64,000 bases of DNA, from NCBI GenBank assembly GCA_028583405.1, contig CM053251.1, positions 1,765,094 through 1,829,093 on the forward strand. The letters are read 5' to 3'. Source of the stretch: Pogonophryne albipinna (Eukaryota; Chordata; Actinopteri; Perciformes; Artedidraconidae). Shown here in pieces: positions 1-13,928 of this stretch (positions within the stretch are counted from its first letter, which is position 1; every line of letters begins with the position of its first letter). The position numbers were made by a program, and so were the translations under genes. The notes beneath the pieces were generated by a model, which was not told the DNA's origin, ran no database searches, and saw only the letters and a list, made by a program, of their open reading frames with translations.

Positions 1-419
1 AGTTTCATGGAGGAAGGCAGTTGAAGTTCGACTAGAAAATGCATTTCCGGCTGAAAATGCAGAAAAAGCTGAATATTGTAACAGTTGAATGGTGACTGCT
101 TTTAGCTACAAACTGCTGAACTTAGCGGAGAAATGTAGAAAAGTGAAATCATTTGAATGAAAATTGTTAAATGTTATGGCACCTTGGACATTATACAAGA
201 AGAACATCCTTTTTTATTTTTGAAAGACAAACCTTTATTAATATCCAAACATTTAATTTGATCACACATCCCATCAGTAAAGTCTGTTCAATGATTTCAT
301 GATCAGATTCACTTCATCCACACAATCAGAATCTCAGCTATTTCAAACAGAATCAGAAATGATTATAATCATGATAATTAATGTTCTATAAAACATCAGA
401 GAACCCACTTTCTATTTGG

Positions 420-451
<32 letters not shown>

Positions 452-1109
452 TAGTCTGCAAAACAATAACTGTAATATTATACAATGTATTTCCCAAGCA
501 AAGACTCTAAGCTATTGACAGGAGAATAATAAATGATTGACTTATTGATTATGATCATGACAGGAAGTAATATCATTTTAAATAAACATTTAATGATGAA
601 ATAAGTGTTCAAACCATCTGGGAACTCATTTGTTACTTAATTTGGGAACAACAATAATATATAATCTGTCAAAATAATACATGTGATTATAAATGTCTCT
701 ATTGTTGAGAAAGTGGCCAGAATAAAATATCTACAATGAAAGAAGCTCTGGTGCTTTCTCTCTCTCATGCTTTACAAGAGAAACAACAACATACAAATAC
801 ATCAATATCGATATTCAACACATATTTAGAGCAAAGTTTACATTTCCATGCAGAGAAATATGAGTTGAGGTTAACAGGAATCCTCCTGAGCAGTGACAGC
901 CTCCATGGCTAAACAGACACAGGAAGGAGCGCCGCCTAAAGAAACTCCAACATCTACAGAACAACTCATGAGAAGATGTTAAAGCACATCCCATAATGTT
1001 TGATTGACAGCTGATCTCTGTGCAGTGAAGACATGAACAATCAGCTCTCAGCAACAATGATGGACACAATGAGTTTAAGAAGTGGAAGAGTTCCTCAAAT
1101 GACTTCAGG
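1..1109. other. 3' flank of the B30.2 gene remnant, no coding potential
   Basis: This AT-rich stretch lies downstream of the minus-strand B30.2 stop codon at 1110-1112, so it is probably that gene's old 3' UTR and flank. Several reverse-strand AATAAA-like words occur, for example near 229-236. Apart from the AAC microsatellite at 418-450 no repeat or gene is recognised. Confidence 0.4.
418..450. repeat. (AAC)n microsatellite
   Basis: About eleven uninterrupted AAC units are visible. Confidence 0.95.
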
Positions 1110-1466
1110 CTATTTCAGTTTACAAAACTCAGCTGTGGTTCCACAACCAGGAAGCCAAACTCCAGCATGTAGCGGCTGAGTGAATGTGGTCTGCACTCTG
1201 TGGAGGAGAGTCATGGTTTCAGAGATGCTGTAGAAGGACAGAATACCTGCTCTGTGATCCAAGTACACTCCTACTCTGGAGGACAGAGGACCTGAGACGG
1301 GAGTGTTGATATTGTTGTAATGAAATGAATAACTGTTTTGGTTACAATCTAAGGACCAAGATTTGTCATTGTTTCCAAATAAACATCCACTCCCTGCTCT
1401 GCTGATATTCTTGTATGTGACTGCTACATCAACTCCTCTCCCTCTCCGCTGCCATACGCACTTTCC
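1110..1466 (-). pseudogene. C-terminal part of a B30.2 (PRY/SPRY) domain, fish NLR/TRIM type, 5'-truncated
   Basis: On the minus strand an open frame of 118 codons ends at TAG (1112-1110). It reads as the C-terminal half of a B30.2/SPRY domain: VAVTYKNISRAG, then KSWSLDC, then NNINTPVSGPLSSRVGVYLDHRAGI (read in two pieces), LSFYSISETMTLLHRVQTTF, and a final TQPLHAGVWLP and AEFCKLK before the stop. These are standard motifs of the C-terminal domain of the expanded fish NLRC3-like and TRIM families, which bind ligands in innate immunity. Homology stops abruptly near 1455, an in-frame TGA follows at 1469-1467, and the upstream sequence is unrelated and transposon-like. No NACHT, LRR, RING or B-box sequence is present, so this is a truncated remnant, probably a pseudogene. 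It could be a terminal exon only if an acceptor site lay exactly at the break, and none is obvious. Confidence 0.8.
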
Positions 1467-1750
1467 TCACCGATACGCAATGTTTGGTGAATCGGAAAAT
1501 GTCGGAACATTTCTGTACCTATTATTTGGATTTCTACTACGTAAGCAACCTTCCCACGTGAATCCTACGCACGGCGGCATAAATGAGGCCCCTGGGACTT
1601 TCTTGGGGAGAAAAAGGTTCCAATTTCTGATTGGCTGGGTGAATTGCAAACCACGCCCAGTAAAACTGGGAAAAGTTTTGTGAAGCAGCCATTGTATTTG
1701 CTGGCATTAGCATTCATTAGCCCAGCGCACCAACGGAGAGAGACTAACTT

Positions 1751-1828
1751 ATGGCAACACAAAAAAAAACATGTGAGCGGTGGAGTGATGAGGAGGTGTC
1801 GGTGTTCTGGCGGTTTACTCACATTTAG
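1751..1828 (+). pseudogene. Truncated Myb/SANT-like start of a Harbinger-type accessory protein
   Basis: ATG at 1751 opens 25 codons that begin MATQKKTCERWSDEEV and stop at TAG (1826-1828). The RWSDEEV core resembles the start of Myb/SANT-like (trihelix) DNA-binding proteins encoded by PIF-Harbinger elements and their domesticated relatives in fish. The family normally continues for 80 or more residues, so this copy is broken. The assignment rests on a very short match. Confidence 0.3.
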
Positions 1829-2022
1829 AGCTTCATAAAACGATTCTGAGTACTTCCCTGCTAATTCTCTAGCAAATCAATCACTCAAAACAAGTATATT
1901 TTTAACCTTTGACCTTTATACTTCACTATTCTTGCTCATATTGTTAAAAAAAGTGACAGTAGCTCATTCTACTGATTGGTTTTGTAGCACTGTGCCAAAA
2001 CATCCACTAAATAACTAAAATG

Positions 2023-2072
2023 TTAAAGGTAGGGTAGGTAAGAATGGAGAAACCAACTCGAGTGCGCTAGAA
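2023..2072. mobile_element. Terminal fragment of a TTAA-type MITE
   Basis: A TTAA followed by AGGTAGGGTAGGTAAGAATG and about 25 further bases matches, with about one difference, the reverse complement of the right end of the complete MITE at 43600-43980. Similarity ends after about 50 bp, so only the terminus is shared. Confidence 0.6.
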
Positions 2073-2785
2073 GTACAGAGTCTACAATGTCAGTCTAAGT
2101 CCCGCCTGCTCCAGCCTGATCCAAATAAGGACAAAGAGGCGGAGCCGAGGCGGGACCTGCTGCCACCGAGCTGGAAGTTCCAGAGCTAGCTCAGGCTAAG
2201 AAGCTAAGCTAAAGGAAACCTTTATACAAAAATACATGAAAAGTTATATGTTAGGTGTGTAGGGTTACAGACTGCTTAACAAGCAAAACATAGAACTTCA
2301 ATTAGTGATGCAATGCTGAAATGTAAAAATGTGACTATGTTTTAATGCCATATTCACTTAATAACGCATGAACAACTTTTACAAATATTTCTATATAGTC
2401 TGTGTTGGTAAATGTCATCTAGGTTGCACATTTCCTGCTGAAATACATGCATACCAAGTTACTGCGTGGCACTTTGGTTTTGATAAAACAGTGTAGTTCC
2501 ACTATATAAACGTTACATTCATAATCAAACGAGACAATCTGCAAGAGAATGAGCTATTTTTTGTTTTTCTTAATGCTTGTCATTCACACGTTAATAAAAT
2601 AAAAAATACGTAGGCTACCGATACATAGCAGAACAATTGTGGCGATGTTCAGCTTAATAAGCCTTGTTCAACATCATTTCTTTAGTTAATACTACAGCGG
2701 GCTGCAGGCGAACCAAGTCCGCGTTTCGCTGTATTCCTTGATCTCCAGTTATAACGCCGGACTTTGCCGCCGGGACGTCGGCGTG

Positions 2786-2821
2786 AGCTAACGGAGCTAG
2801 CCCCCTGCGGCTCCGTTAGCT
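2786..2821. repeat. GC-rich inverted repeat (hairpin)
   Basis: AGCTAACGGAGC at 2786-2797 pairs perfectly with GCTCCGTTAGCT at 2810-2821 across a 12-nt loop. It lies in a CpG-rich patch about 4 kb upstream of pard3. Function unknown. Confidence 0.7.
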
Positions 2822-2936
2822 CCGGCGGCGGACTCCGGTGCCACCACTGATGGGTCCCCTTTTAACATTTGCTCCCGTTTAGCATTATGGGCGTCATAGC
2901 CATAAAAGTCTTACCCAAGGCTGAATCATAAACTGT

Positions 2937-2952
2937 ATATATATATATATAT
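2937..2952. repeat. (TA)n microsatellite
   Basis: A short TA run of about eight units. Confidence 0.8.
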
Positions 2953-3741
2953 CAAGTACAGTAACTACAACTAGCTAACGTTGTAGCCTAGCAGAGTGGA
3001 CAAGTTGCTGTTAGCTAACAGTGAGGCACGTACCTGTCCATCAAAGTGACCACGTCCTAATTTATGCAAAAACGTTAAGACCTAATATAAATAAAAGGGT
3101 TGCGTTATAAAACAATTCACTCACCAATTAATAATCATTAAGGTGGAATCCAACTATATCCCGAATAATTTTTATTGCATCCACGGGTAGAAACATGTTT
3201 ATTTCCGCTGTAATGTTGGGCATTTTAACATGGGGGTCTATGGAAATGTATCCTGTCATCGCCTATCGGCCAATAGATGAACTGCAGTTTGTGGCACTTC
3301 CTTATTGTCCTCCCGGCTCTGCCCCAGAGTTTGCCGCTTGGTGTGAACGCGATCTGCTCTTTAGTTCTGATGAACTAAGTACTGGGAACTAAGTACGGCA
3401 AAGTACTTGGTGTGAAAGCGCCTATTGACAAATTGTACTTTGCACAAGTTTTTATGAGATAATTTTTTAGTAAATCGATTATTTACACAATGAAGCACTT
3501 TATTTGAAGAATATGTACAATTGTAAAATATGTAAAAAAGTGTTTTTGCAAAAGTCAAAAAGTCTTCTTCTTTTCCTAGAACTTCTGCAGACTTGAGTCA
3601 ATGTGAGCATTATGACCGCTTGAAGGTTGGTGTTGTGTGAGCTCCAGCTGTGTGAAGAGTTAAAATAGCCTCCCATCTGCATGCTGGCATTAAATGGCAG
3701 AACAGCCCCTTTTAACCAGTCCCTCATGTTAACCATGTTAA

Positions 3742-3879
<138 letters not shown>

Positions 3880-4024
3880 CATGTATACATCACTTCAGGG
3901 GACATTACATTGACTTACATGCATTTCCTGGAGACTTATCCTAACCTTAACCATAACCAACACATGCCTAACCCTAACCCTTTCATGCTCTCATTAAACC
4001 TTGCGTTGAGCTCATTTTGGCTTT

Positions 4025-4640
4025 ATGGGCACTTTCAGGGATGGAAAGGGTCCTCAGATCCTTTGCTTAGGTAACATTAGAAGTAATATTGTCTTAAAAT
4101 ACACAAGTAAAAGTCCTGAATTGAGTGAAGAATTGAAAATCTTCAGTACGGTATATAAGCATAATGAGAAAAATGTACCTCAAGTATCAAAAGTAAAAGT
4201 ACTTGGCTGCATACCTGCTTTTTTTCTATCATCATATAGTATATTCAACTGTTTATATCAATAACAAAAACATGTCACATACTTTTTATGTTGTAGTTTG
4301 TCAATGTTGAGACCATTTTTTAACAATTAACTGTGTAAAACATTGGTTAGATAAGTTGTATATCATGTTGTCATATGTAAAAGTAACGATGACTGAATGT
4401 AGAACAACATTTGCCTCCAAAATATATAGTGGAGTATGTATAACATTGGAAATACTCGATTAAAGTTAATGTAATAATAATAATAATACATTTTATTTTA
4501 GACGCCTTTCATGACACCAAAGGACACCATACGGTTTGTTAAAAAATGCTAAGAGGCAACAGAGCATGATAAAAACACAAAGTAAGACAGAATACTACTT
4601 AAGTACATGAGTAAATGTACTTATTTTCATTCAACCACTG
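4025..4640. repeat. Old dispersed AAGTAC-rich repeat and an AAT-rich repeat fragment
   Basis: Phrases such as CAAGTATCAAAAGTAAAAGT and TACATGAGTAAATGTACTT recur near 51170-51230 and 60165-60320, marking one family of non-autonomous DNA element debris. At 4468-4600 a second repeat begins with (AAT)n and a motif reading CGCCTTTCATGACACC-like; its relative is at 57056-57190. Boundaries are uncertain. Confidence 0.45.
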
Positions 4641-5933
4641 GGTACTATTACCCCCTTTTCAGTCAGGACACCGAGCAGAGACATCTAACTGTTATGTGTG
4701 TCTGTCTTTTTGGTTTTTGATTGAAAGAGCCGGAGCAAATATGAAATATAATCCAGTGTCTCATTGGGATATTTCTCACAGTAACGCCGACGTGTTCAGT
4801 TTTATAAATCCATCCATGTGCGATGCAGCTGTTCCTAAAAGCTCTGAAGGATCTGACCTGCTTTTCATCTGAGGCTTTGGTTCAGTTTCAGACCTGTAGG
4901 AGTCCCCATCAGTTCTGGGGTTTTATTTGGGCTAGTTTTCTCCATTTATTCTGGGGTTTCTTGGGTGTAACGGTGGAGTAAAATGAGAAAGGAGACGGTG
5001 CACAAAAAGACCTGTGGCTTTTAACAAGGGATGATGTATCATTAGAGGCAGAAATAAAATATATAAAAGTTATTTAAAAAAATCTGATTACTTGAAAATG
5101 TGACTTTGAAGTTGTCCCATTTAAAGAAACAGTAAGATATTTATATTAAGATATGAAGTTAATGTTAAAATGCACACATTTTACTACAATATATTATGTT
5201 ACATTACAATATATATAGTAGTGTATTAAGATAATTTTGCAAATGAAGGAAATATATTGATAATAGCTATCATCATTAGATTCATGACTAGCCTTAAATC
5301 TAAACTCAAACTATAACACTACTTCATTCCAGTTAAATAAAGTTGGTTACTGTTGGAAGTCTTCTTGTATTTCGCTCCCCTCCTGTGAGGACAGCAGGTC
5401 TGAATGCTGTAATCTGAGTGTAATCACTGTAATGCTCTTAATACAACTTTAGCCACTGTGAGTGTGAGATGTGCCTCTCCGCGCGCCAAACACTCCCCAT
5501 GCTGACCACAGCGGGGGGCCAAACTGCAGCTGGGGACTCCTCTGATGCCTTCAGGGTCCGCTCGTAAACCTCTAAAAGTTGGAAGCCTCAGAAGTGATTT
5601 TCTTCCTTGGCAAGAAGGTTTTTAAGTCACGTTAATCATTATATTCTGGTTTTATGTTTCAGTATTTGTAAGCAACTGTGGCTGAAAGAATGTTGCTTTT
5701 TTAAATCTTTTTTATGGTTATTTCATTTTTTTTTTTAAAGTAGGGGCAGGTAAAATAAGATTCTCCCTGCTCCTTTCCACACTGCACTATAAAAAAAATC
5801 AGTATACGTGTATATGTTTTGTAAAGTGCACATGTTTTGTTTTAAAATAACTGCCATGTGTGGAATAAACAAACAAATAAATACATATATTATGCTTTTC
5901 TTATTGTTTCACTTGCATACATCCAGAGCCGTC
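4641..5933. other. Intergenic sequence, nothing recognised
   Basis: No conserved protein frame, terminal repeats or RNA gene seen. A GC-rich patch near 5470-5540 stands out in otherwise AT-rich DNA. Confidence 0.4.
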
Positions 5934-6403
5934 CCTCCCTACAGGCCGATCATGCAGACTGCGTGGGGCCTCACCTTGATGAGGGGGCCTCATCTTGCGG
6001 AGGGTGCCTCAACTGAGCCGAAAATGGGGCGCACCTATGCGCTGCCATTAGTGTGGCGCGGCACGGTTTCGCCGCTGTGAGGCTCCACTTTATATTTGTA
6101 TTTCGTATTTTTGTATTTTGTAATGTCCTGCCTTTTAACAGTAACTTCATAATTTTGATTGTTGGCTGCTCATTTAATAACTATTCATTTGACTAGTTTG
6201 TTGTCTGCTCTTGTGCGTAGTGAATACTAAGGAAGGCCACAATTGCGTGAGTGTGAAGGTATTAAAATAAATTGGTCAGTAAGTCAGAGATGTGCAACTA
6301 TATTTAACTTTTTGTTACAATTTTTTTTTTTTATAAATGATTATGGGAAGTGCCCTTTTTCTCACTTGAGCTCCCGCCCCCAAAATGTCTGTGCACGTCC
6401 CTG
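5934..6403. mobile_element. Old hAT-like non-autonomous element
   Basis: The left edge reads CAGAGCCGTCCCT and the right edge is the inverse of CAGGGACGTGCAC, giving a weak CAG-type terminal repeat pair. No 8-bp target duplication can be seen, so the element is old or the ends are misplaced. The 42 bp just after it match a dispersed repeat seen at 31519. Confidence 0.35.
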
Positions 6404-6813
6404 TGGAGGAGCTACACTGTAGCTTTGTGCATATGACAATCTTGAATCACCTGGCTGCTATCTCTCAAAACTGTTAGAGGTACTGCTGTGTATCTTCTAA
6501 ATTATGTAATTTATACTTTTCTCTTTAACGTTTTTAGGTATGCTTCTTAATTAGTATACATCTATAGTTATCTTTGGCTCTTTACTTTCTGTAACAGATG
6601 AACATTTCCCCTCTGTGGGACGAATATAGGTATTGTGATTTTCTTGCCCTTTGTCATTCATGTTGGACGTTCATCTCTGGTTTCCCAACATTTCCCGAAC
6701 ACACCTGAACGCAGCACATGACCGAGCACAGAGGGAGAGAGAGAGGGATTGGGAGCGAGAGAGGGAAGGAGTGAGGGAAGCTAAACAGGTGGTCTAAAAA
6801 AACATAGAAAACA

Positions 6814-6849
6814 ATGTCGTCCGGCGGGGAGAAGCGGAAAGACCTTTAG
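6814..6849 (+). promoter_or_regulatory. Upstream ORF 1 of pard3 (11 codons)
   Basis: ATG at 6814 with A at -3 opens MSSGGEKRKDL and stops at TAG. It would lie in the leader if transcription starts upstream of 6814. Confidence 0.4.
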
Positions 6850-6889
6850 TCCTCGCTTCTCTGAAGGAATACAGCCGAACCGACACTAA

Positions 6890-8571
<1,682 letters not shown>

Positions 8572-8574
8572 TAA

Positions 8575-9317
8575 TGCGCATTTCCACTGCAGGCCTCGCT
8601 CGGTTTGGTTAGGCCTTATTAGGCCCGGCTCACTTTAATGCTGCGCTTCCATTACAGTTTAGGAACTGGGGTAGTTACTATAGTAACGCAGTGTAGGCGG
8701 AGCCGTGACGTCATCTTCAGTGAGCGCCCCAGAAAAACAACACAGCCGTTAGCTCTTAGCACTCAGAGCTCACAGCTCTTCATATCTGTTCAGAAACTAG
8801 ACGACAGTTAAACAAGTACAAACCACAGACTGTCTGTGTCATGGAGAATACAGTCGCTGGTTTATTTATGTCTGTATAGGCCGTTGTTGTGAGTGTGGAC
8901 GGTCGGAGCATATATAACGTTAGCTTAGCCAAGCTCCATTTAGAAAACACGCATTTTAAAAGGGTTTTTCGCCTGCCGTCTGTCTGCAGACTTGTCAAAG
9001 CATTAATTCATGGTTTTTACTAACCGGTATCAGTATGTTGTTACTTCGGCATCATTTTGAAACGTGTATTACAATTAAATCACGGTCAAATATGTTCATC
9101 TTGTTGTAGTTGTAGCCCCCTTGCCAGCGATTCTCTCTAGTTTAGCATACTCAGCCTGGTTGTTCCTGGCCCTAGAACCACGATTTAGTCGGGCCAGAAA
9201 AAAGGTGAAAAGGTAGCCCCGGGCCAAAACTAGGCCAAGTGGAAACGCCGCCAAAAACGGGCCCCGCACGGCTCGGCACGCTTAAAGCGAGCTACCCGCT
9301 GCAGTGGAAACGCGCCA
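8575..9317. mobile_element. PIF-Harbinger-like MITE with TAA target duplication
   Basis: The left end reads TGCGCATTTCCACTGCAG and the right end is the inverse of TGGCGCGTTTCCACTGCAG, a terminal inverted repeat of about 18 bp with a one-base indel. TAA flanks both sides (8572-8574 and 9318-9320), matching the 3-bp TAA/TTA duplication of PIF-Harbinger transposons. There is no transposase, so the 743-bp element is non-autonomous. Confidence 0.75.
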
Positions 9318-9589
9318 TAACTCTTATGTGACTTCATGCAAATTGGGATTTTACTGGTGTATCCTCATAGCTTTCTGAGAAAAGTCAAGGCGTGTAAACC
9401 TTCCCTTGAAAGAGTTGAACGTTGCTGACAATGGCAATTTGTTCTTGTATTGCCCAGTTCAGCAGAGGGGTTTGTAAATAAAGGATTTTAAGTTACCAGT
9501 TGAAGTCCGTTTTGCATCTGGCTAGAAGCTCAGATTGCTGTTGTATCTGGTTTTGGGGTAATGTGTGCAGGATTGAGTCATCAAACCTG

Positions 9590-10070
9590 AAAAAAGTTAG
9601 CATTTAAGCACTTTAGTTAGCCTGTAATAAGGTATGTGGTTGATACAAGCTTACGAGATTTGGACATTTTGTTCTACGACATAAAATACGTCAGTAAATA
9701 ACTGGTGAATGTCTGAAGCTTTAACACTTCTTAAAACAGCAATTGCTAACAAGGGACTAAATTAGACTTGAGCTTATCACGCTAACATTAGCCACCTTTA
9801 GCGTAGCGGTGGAGATGTGAAGTAATTCAACGGTGCTGTAGTTCCTTTATAGCGTAACGTTAGCTAAATCCAAGTAGTGTTAATATGTGGAGATTATCCC
9901 GCTGAACAAAACATGTAAATATCATTCATGTGTGTTTGCGACAGGTCTTATTTGCTGCAATTTTCCTAAATCAAATGGACAAATCCCATTGCTTTTTGTC
10001 GGGGGAACCCTTGCGATGCTAACATCCAGGTTTACAAAAGCTCGTAATCACTGCACCACTCTATAATCAG
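9590..10070. mobile_element. Diverged copy of the 18583 MITE family
   Basis: Shares in order TTCTACGACAT, CTAACAAG-like, GTTAATATGTGGAGATTATC and a final GCACCACTCTATAA with the element at 18583-19300 and the fragments at 21660 and 22915. Ends are eroded. Confidence 0.55.
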
Positions 10071-11282
10071 AATGTAGGAGAAGACTCAACCGTAACGTGC
10101 TGCTGTTTATTGCTCAGGGTGTGTTCTGTAATGCGGCCACATATTCAATTCTCATTCTGTCTTATAGTAGCTTTGATCAAACAATTCAAACCAAATGTAA
10201 AAAACCCACGTTTTCTCATGAACTTTTCACCCACAACAAAACATTCTGCGTCACAATACAACATCCTCGTCGTGTAATCGCATCAGATCTGTGTCTATTG
10301 CTGTACTCCCACGCTGCCTATATTTCATCAGGCCGAGGTCGGGCATTTTCGTGTCTCACGTCTAGCGGGTGTCTCACAAAGCATTGCGGTCACAGATGTT
10401 GTGTCAAAGATCACAGCCTTTTTATGGTCAGCCCGCCTTAATAAGAAGCCTAAATTAAAGTTTGCTTTCCTGCTGTAGTATTTGTATGAACCGTCTTGTA
10501 ACTTCCCCTGTCATTAGAGAGGAATGCTTCCTGCACAAAAACTGGTCCACTTCTGAAGGCCTTCTTTAGACATCTCATAACTGAAATTAGACACACACTA
10601 GGATGCGCCATTGTTTGTACAAAACTCTCATGAAGAAACTGGACTTGACATGGATTGTTTTTTCCCTTCTTCAAAGTCTCTTGAGAAGTCAAACGGTGTC
10701 TGATTATCCTCCGCTCGTCTTGTTCCCTCCACAGATCGTAGGGTGGATTCTCACCCATTTGGCTAAGTGTGGCAAGCGTTTAAAATGACAGCCTTGACTG
10801 GAAAACCGTCTGGTGGTTTATTGCTCCAAACCCACAACCCACCTAAGCATCGGCATGTCAGAAGAACCATGAGATATGTGTCTTTTCTGACCGACTGTTC
10901 CTAATGCTCAGACAGCTCCAGGGGGATATCAGGTGTCTGCATTGTTGTGTCCACACCGCACATTTCCATTCATAGCTTCACACTGCTGGAGTTTCCTCCT
11001 GAGTAGTCTGGGCTATTGTGTACATATTTTAGGCAGACAGAGGCGACATGACTTTGACCTGTTGCAGATCATAGAAGCAGGATGTTTCTGTTGGTCTGGT
11101 TTACGAAGTGGTTTTCATCAGAAACTTGGAGTCAGATAAAGGGCTATGTTGTTCTTTTTGCTTACAATTTCAGTGTTGGTGAACCCAATAGGGATTGACT
11201 GTCAATATTTCGATTATTTGGTTGTTTGAATATCAGAGAATGTCCAGTATGAGTGAGAAATGCCCGCCAAAAGTCTCCAAAG
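10071..11282. other. Intronic sequence, nothing recognised
   Basis: No conserved frame, terminal repeats or tandem repeat seen. Confidence 0.35.
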
Positions 11283-11290
11283 CCCTAGAT

Positions 11291-11540
11291 CAGGGATCAC
11301 CAACTACATTTGTCCAGGGACCAAAATGTATCCAAGACACACTTTCGGGGGCCAGCTGCTGCTTCTCTGTTGGACTCCGGTACTGCACATTACTCACGAG
11401 ACGTTGTAAACAAATAAAATGAGTGGGGGGGGGGCGCACTAAACACTCCGCCAACGCCACAGTCACCCCCGCCGTGCGGGCCGGATGAGAATGTCTGGCG
11501 GGCCGGATGTGGCCCGCGGGCCACCAGTTGATGGTCACCG
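11291..11540. mobile_element. hAT-type MITE with perfect 8-bp duplication CCCTAGAT
   Basis: The left end is CAGGGATCACCAACT and the right end is the inverse of CGGTGACCATCAACT. CCCTAGAT occurs at 11283-11290 and 11541-11548. The interior matches the outer parts of the larger copy at 56197-57648 in the opposite orientation, including the GGGCCGGATG and GGCCGGATGTGGCCCGCGG words. Confidence 0.88.
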
Positions 11541-11548
11541 CCCTAGAT

Positions 11549-13928
11549 GGTGTTTTCAAAATTGAATTTCTTTCCGACCAACTGTCCAAAATCCAAACAT
11601 ATTCAATTTAGTTTTGCATTAACAAAGAGAAGCATCCTATTCTCACATTTAATAGCAGAAACGATCAAACTGTGGCATTTCTTTTAATGATATTATGATA
11701 TCTTATTATTATTCCATACATTTTGTTGTATACACTGATGTTTCAAGAGGATGAAAACATTCTCTAAATCATTTTGATAATGACATATGCTTACTGTTCC
11801 AACAGCAGACATGAAGAGACATTAATCCTATATCAAATTTGACAGGTCGAATAAATAATAATCAATCATCCAAAAATAACCAACCTTAATGGGGATTGCG
11901 CTCAGAAAAATCATCACATTTGAGTTAATCTTGTCCTAATGCCATTGCTCTGTGCTCCAGATATGACTCAATTCATTGCACAAATCACTTATTAATTAGT
12001 GTGCAGAAGCCTTTGATGGTGGAGCGGGCCTGGAGATAAGCAGTCCTACATGTTGAGAGTTAACTGCTGCCGTACAGGAATACAGATCAACACGTTCCCC
12101 ACCAGAGATGTGCCACATCTTCAAAGGAAAAGCTTCAAATTGGCCCTATTTTGTCTAAAAGAGCAACATAATTGCACTTGTTAAAATGACATTGGAGTTT
12201 ATGATCATGATGTAGGGTCACAAGTCCAAGAGTGCACAAAGTGTAAAGGCCAAAGGGTGTCGAGCGTTCACACTTAACAGACGTTCGCTCTCATAACTCA
12301 AACCTCATTCCTCTACTCCTGCAGTTGTGTGTACCAATCTGTAGCTTGTCATTTTATTGTCATTCGTACATTAGCTACAGTGTAGATATGTCAATGAAAA
12401 TCTTAGGTCACAGGCTCCTCCAACAGAGCAACACAATATAACAGACCAAATAGTTAAAATAGTGCAAGGAGAGTCAATATACAAGTAATTGGAAAATGAT
12501 ATGCCATGTGTTGGCCACAGTTGTCAAGAAAAGATTTTAGTGCCCATTTTTGATGGATGCATGGTAGATAACAATGCACTGGTGACCGGACCATTATGCA
12601 ATGCTCTATAATTGAGTTAAACAATATTTACGGACCACAAATAAGTAAAGAAAGAACTGCTTGTTGAGCTAGCATGTTATTAGCTTCTTTTTACGTCATG
12701 TTTTATTGATACCATCTAAAACTGGCACAAATGATGTTTTATCATAACTGACTTCCCAGGAGTTTACCTAATTGTCCATAGATGTTTCATTACGTCACCT
12801 AGACAGCAGTTTTGTTATCCCATGCATTGGTGATATTTGTACCAGGCATGTTTTAAACTAACTGCATTGTTTATTTGTACCTTAAGTTGGTTAAGAGCAC
12901 AACAAATAAATAATGTCAGAGAAATAAACTAACACTAAAGGTCACTTTTGGATCGATATCTCATTTCTATATTGATTGAGGCCACCTTGACACAAACCAA
13001 GAAACGATATTGGTGCCCATTTTGATTGATAATTGGTAGAGAACAATGCACAGCTGGATGGACCCGGGGAAGACGGAGATGAAAGAAAGCATTGTCCATT
13101 GACTTGCACTTTATTGTCTGCTTATTGTAAAGCTTTTTAGACTTGTTTCTTGCTAACGATGCAAATCTGGCAGTTATGATTTTATCAACAGGGCATTTAC
13201 TTTCTGTTACATGGTTGTTTTGTTATGTAATCCAGACAGTATTATCCCATGCATGAGAGGCATATTTTATGTTGAAAAATGTGTTGAAAAATGACCCCAG
13301 TGAAGGATCAAATATTTCAAGTTGATTGATTTCTCATTTCCATTGTGATAGGAGCTAAAGAAACCTCAAATGTGATTGCACTTTTAGCATAGGTGCACTA
13401 GGTTTAGCTCAATTCAGGTCGTCGGTTTGATCCTCATGTCACCATGCTGTACCAGCCGTGGGTTCCTGCTTCTAAAACGGGCACAGTGCCGGATTAAAAG
13501 CTTCGCTGATGATCCCCGGGCCGCAGACTTTGCCCTTGACCAAACTACTGTGAGAAATGTCCTAAAACATGACCTGGCACAGCATTCCATTTCCTAAAGG
13601 AGACGGGTAGAGCGGCACCGGAGTGAACAGAAGGAAGAAGCCATGTGAAGCTTCCTGTGACAAATTATCAGAGCACAACGGCTTCATATATGCTTTAAAA
13701 CGTATGCATACAGATTCATTCTACCTCAAAACCTTTGCAAATAACATTGATGTTGCGAATTCAGCACTTAACTCAGTTCTATAAAGTTACTGACATTATA
13801 TAAAGGGCTTTGAATCTTTTCTCCTTGTGACATGAGACTTGTTTGTTTTTCTTTCTGCCATTTGATGATGTTGGCATTACAGCGTTTCCCACGGTGCTTC
13901 TTTTGCTGCGCTGTGCATTTTTAGGACT
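11549..13928. other. Intronic sequence with an old internal duplication
   Basis: No gene seen. Segments near 12520-12860 and 13000-13260 resemble each other in the same order (TGGTGCCCATTTT, GTAGA-AACAATGCAC, TATCCCATGCAT), indicating an ancient tandem duplication about 470 bp apart. Confidence 0.5.
12345..12480. repeat. Dispersed repeat with LINE-3'-end character
   Basis: Words TACATTAGCTACAGTGTAG, TCACAGGCTCCTCCAACAG and GCAACACAAT recur at 34470-34560 and, diverged, at 31515-31600. Shorter reverse pieces are at 6404-6445 and 21605-21645. It is likely an antisense LINE tail, but the class is unproven. Confidence 0.5.

Larger units (their letters stand above)
1467..3425. mobile_element. Probable PIF-Harbinger-like debris upstream of pard3
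   Basis: The segment starts where the B30.2 homology ends. It contains a short Myb/SANT-like reading frame at 1751-1828 and ends near a motif reading GGTGTGAAAGCGCC at 3411-3424, a typical terminal-repeat-like sequence in fish. No matching left terminal repeat was found, so boundaries and class are tentative. Confidence 0.35.

Noticed and set aside
3955..3980. Telomere-like CCCTAA words
   Set aside because: Only two or three units and also seen singly near 42750; part of a common dispersed repeat beside CA tracts, not an interstitial telomere.
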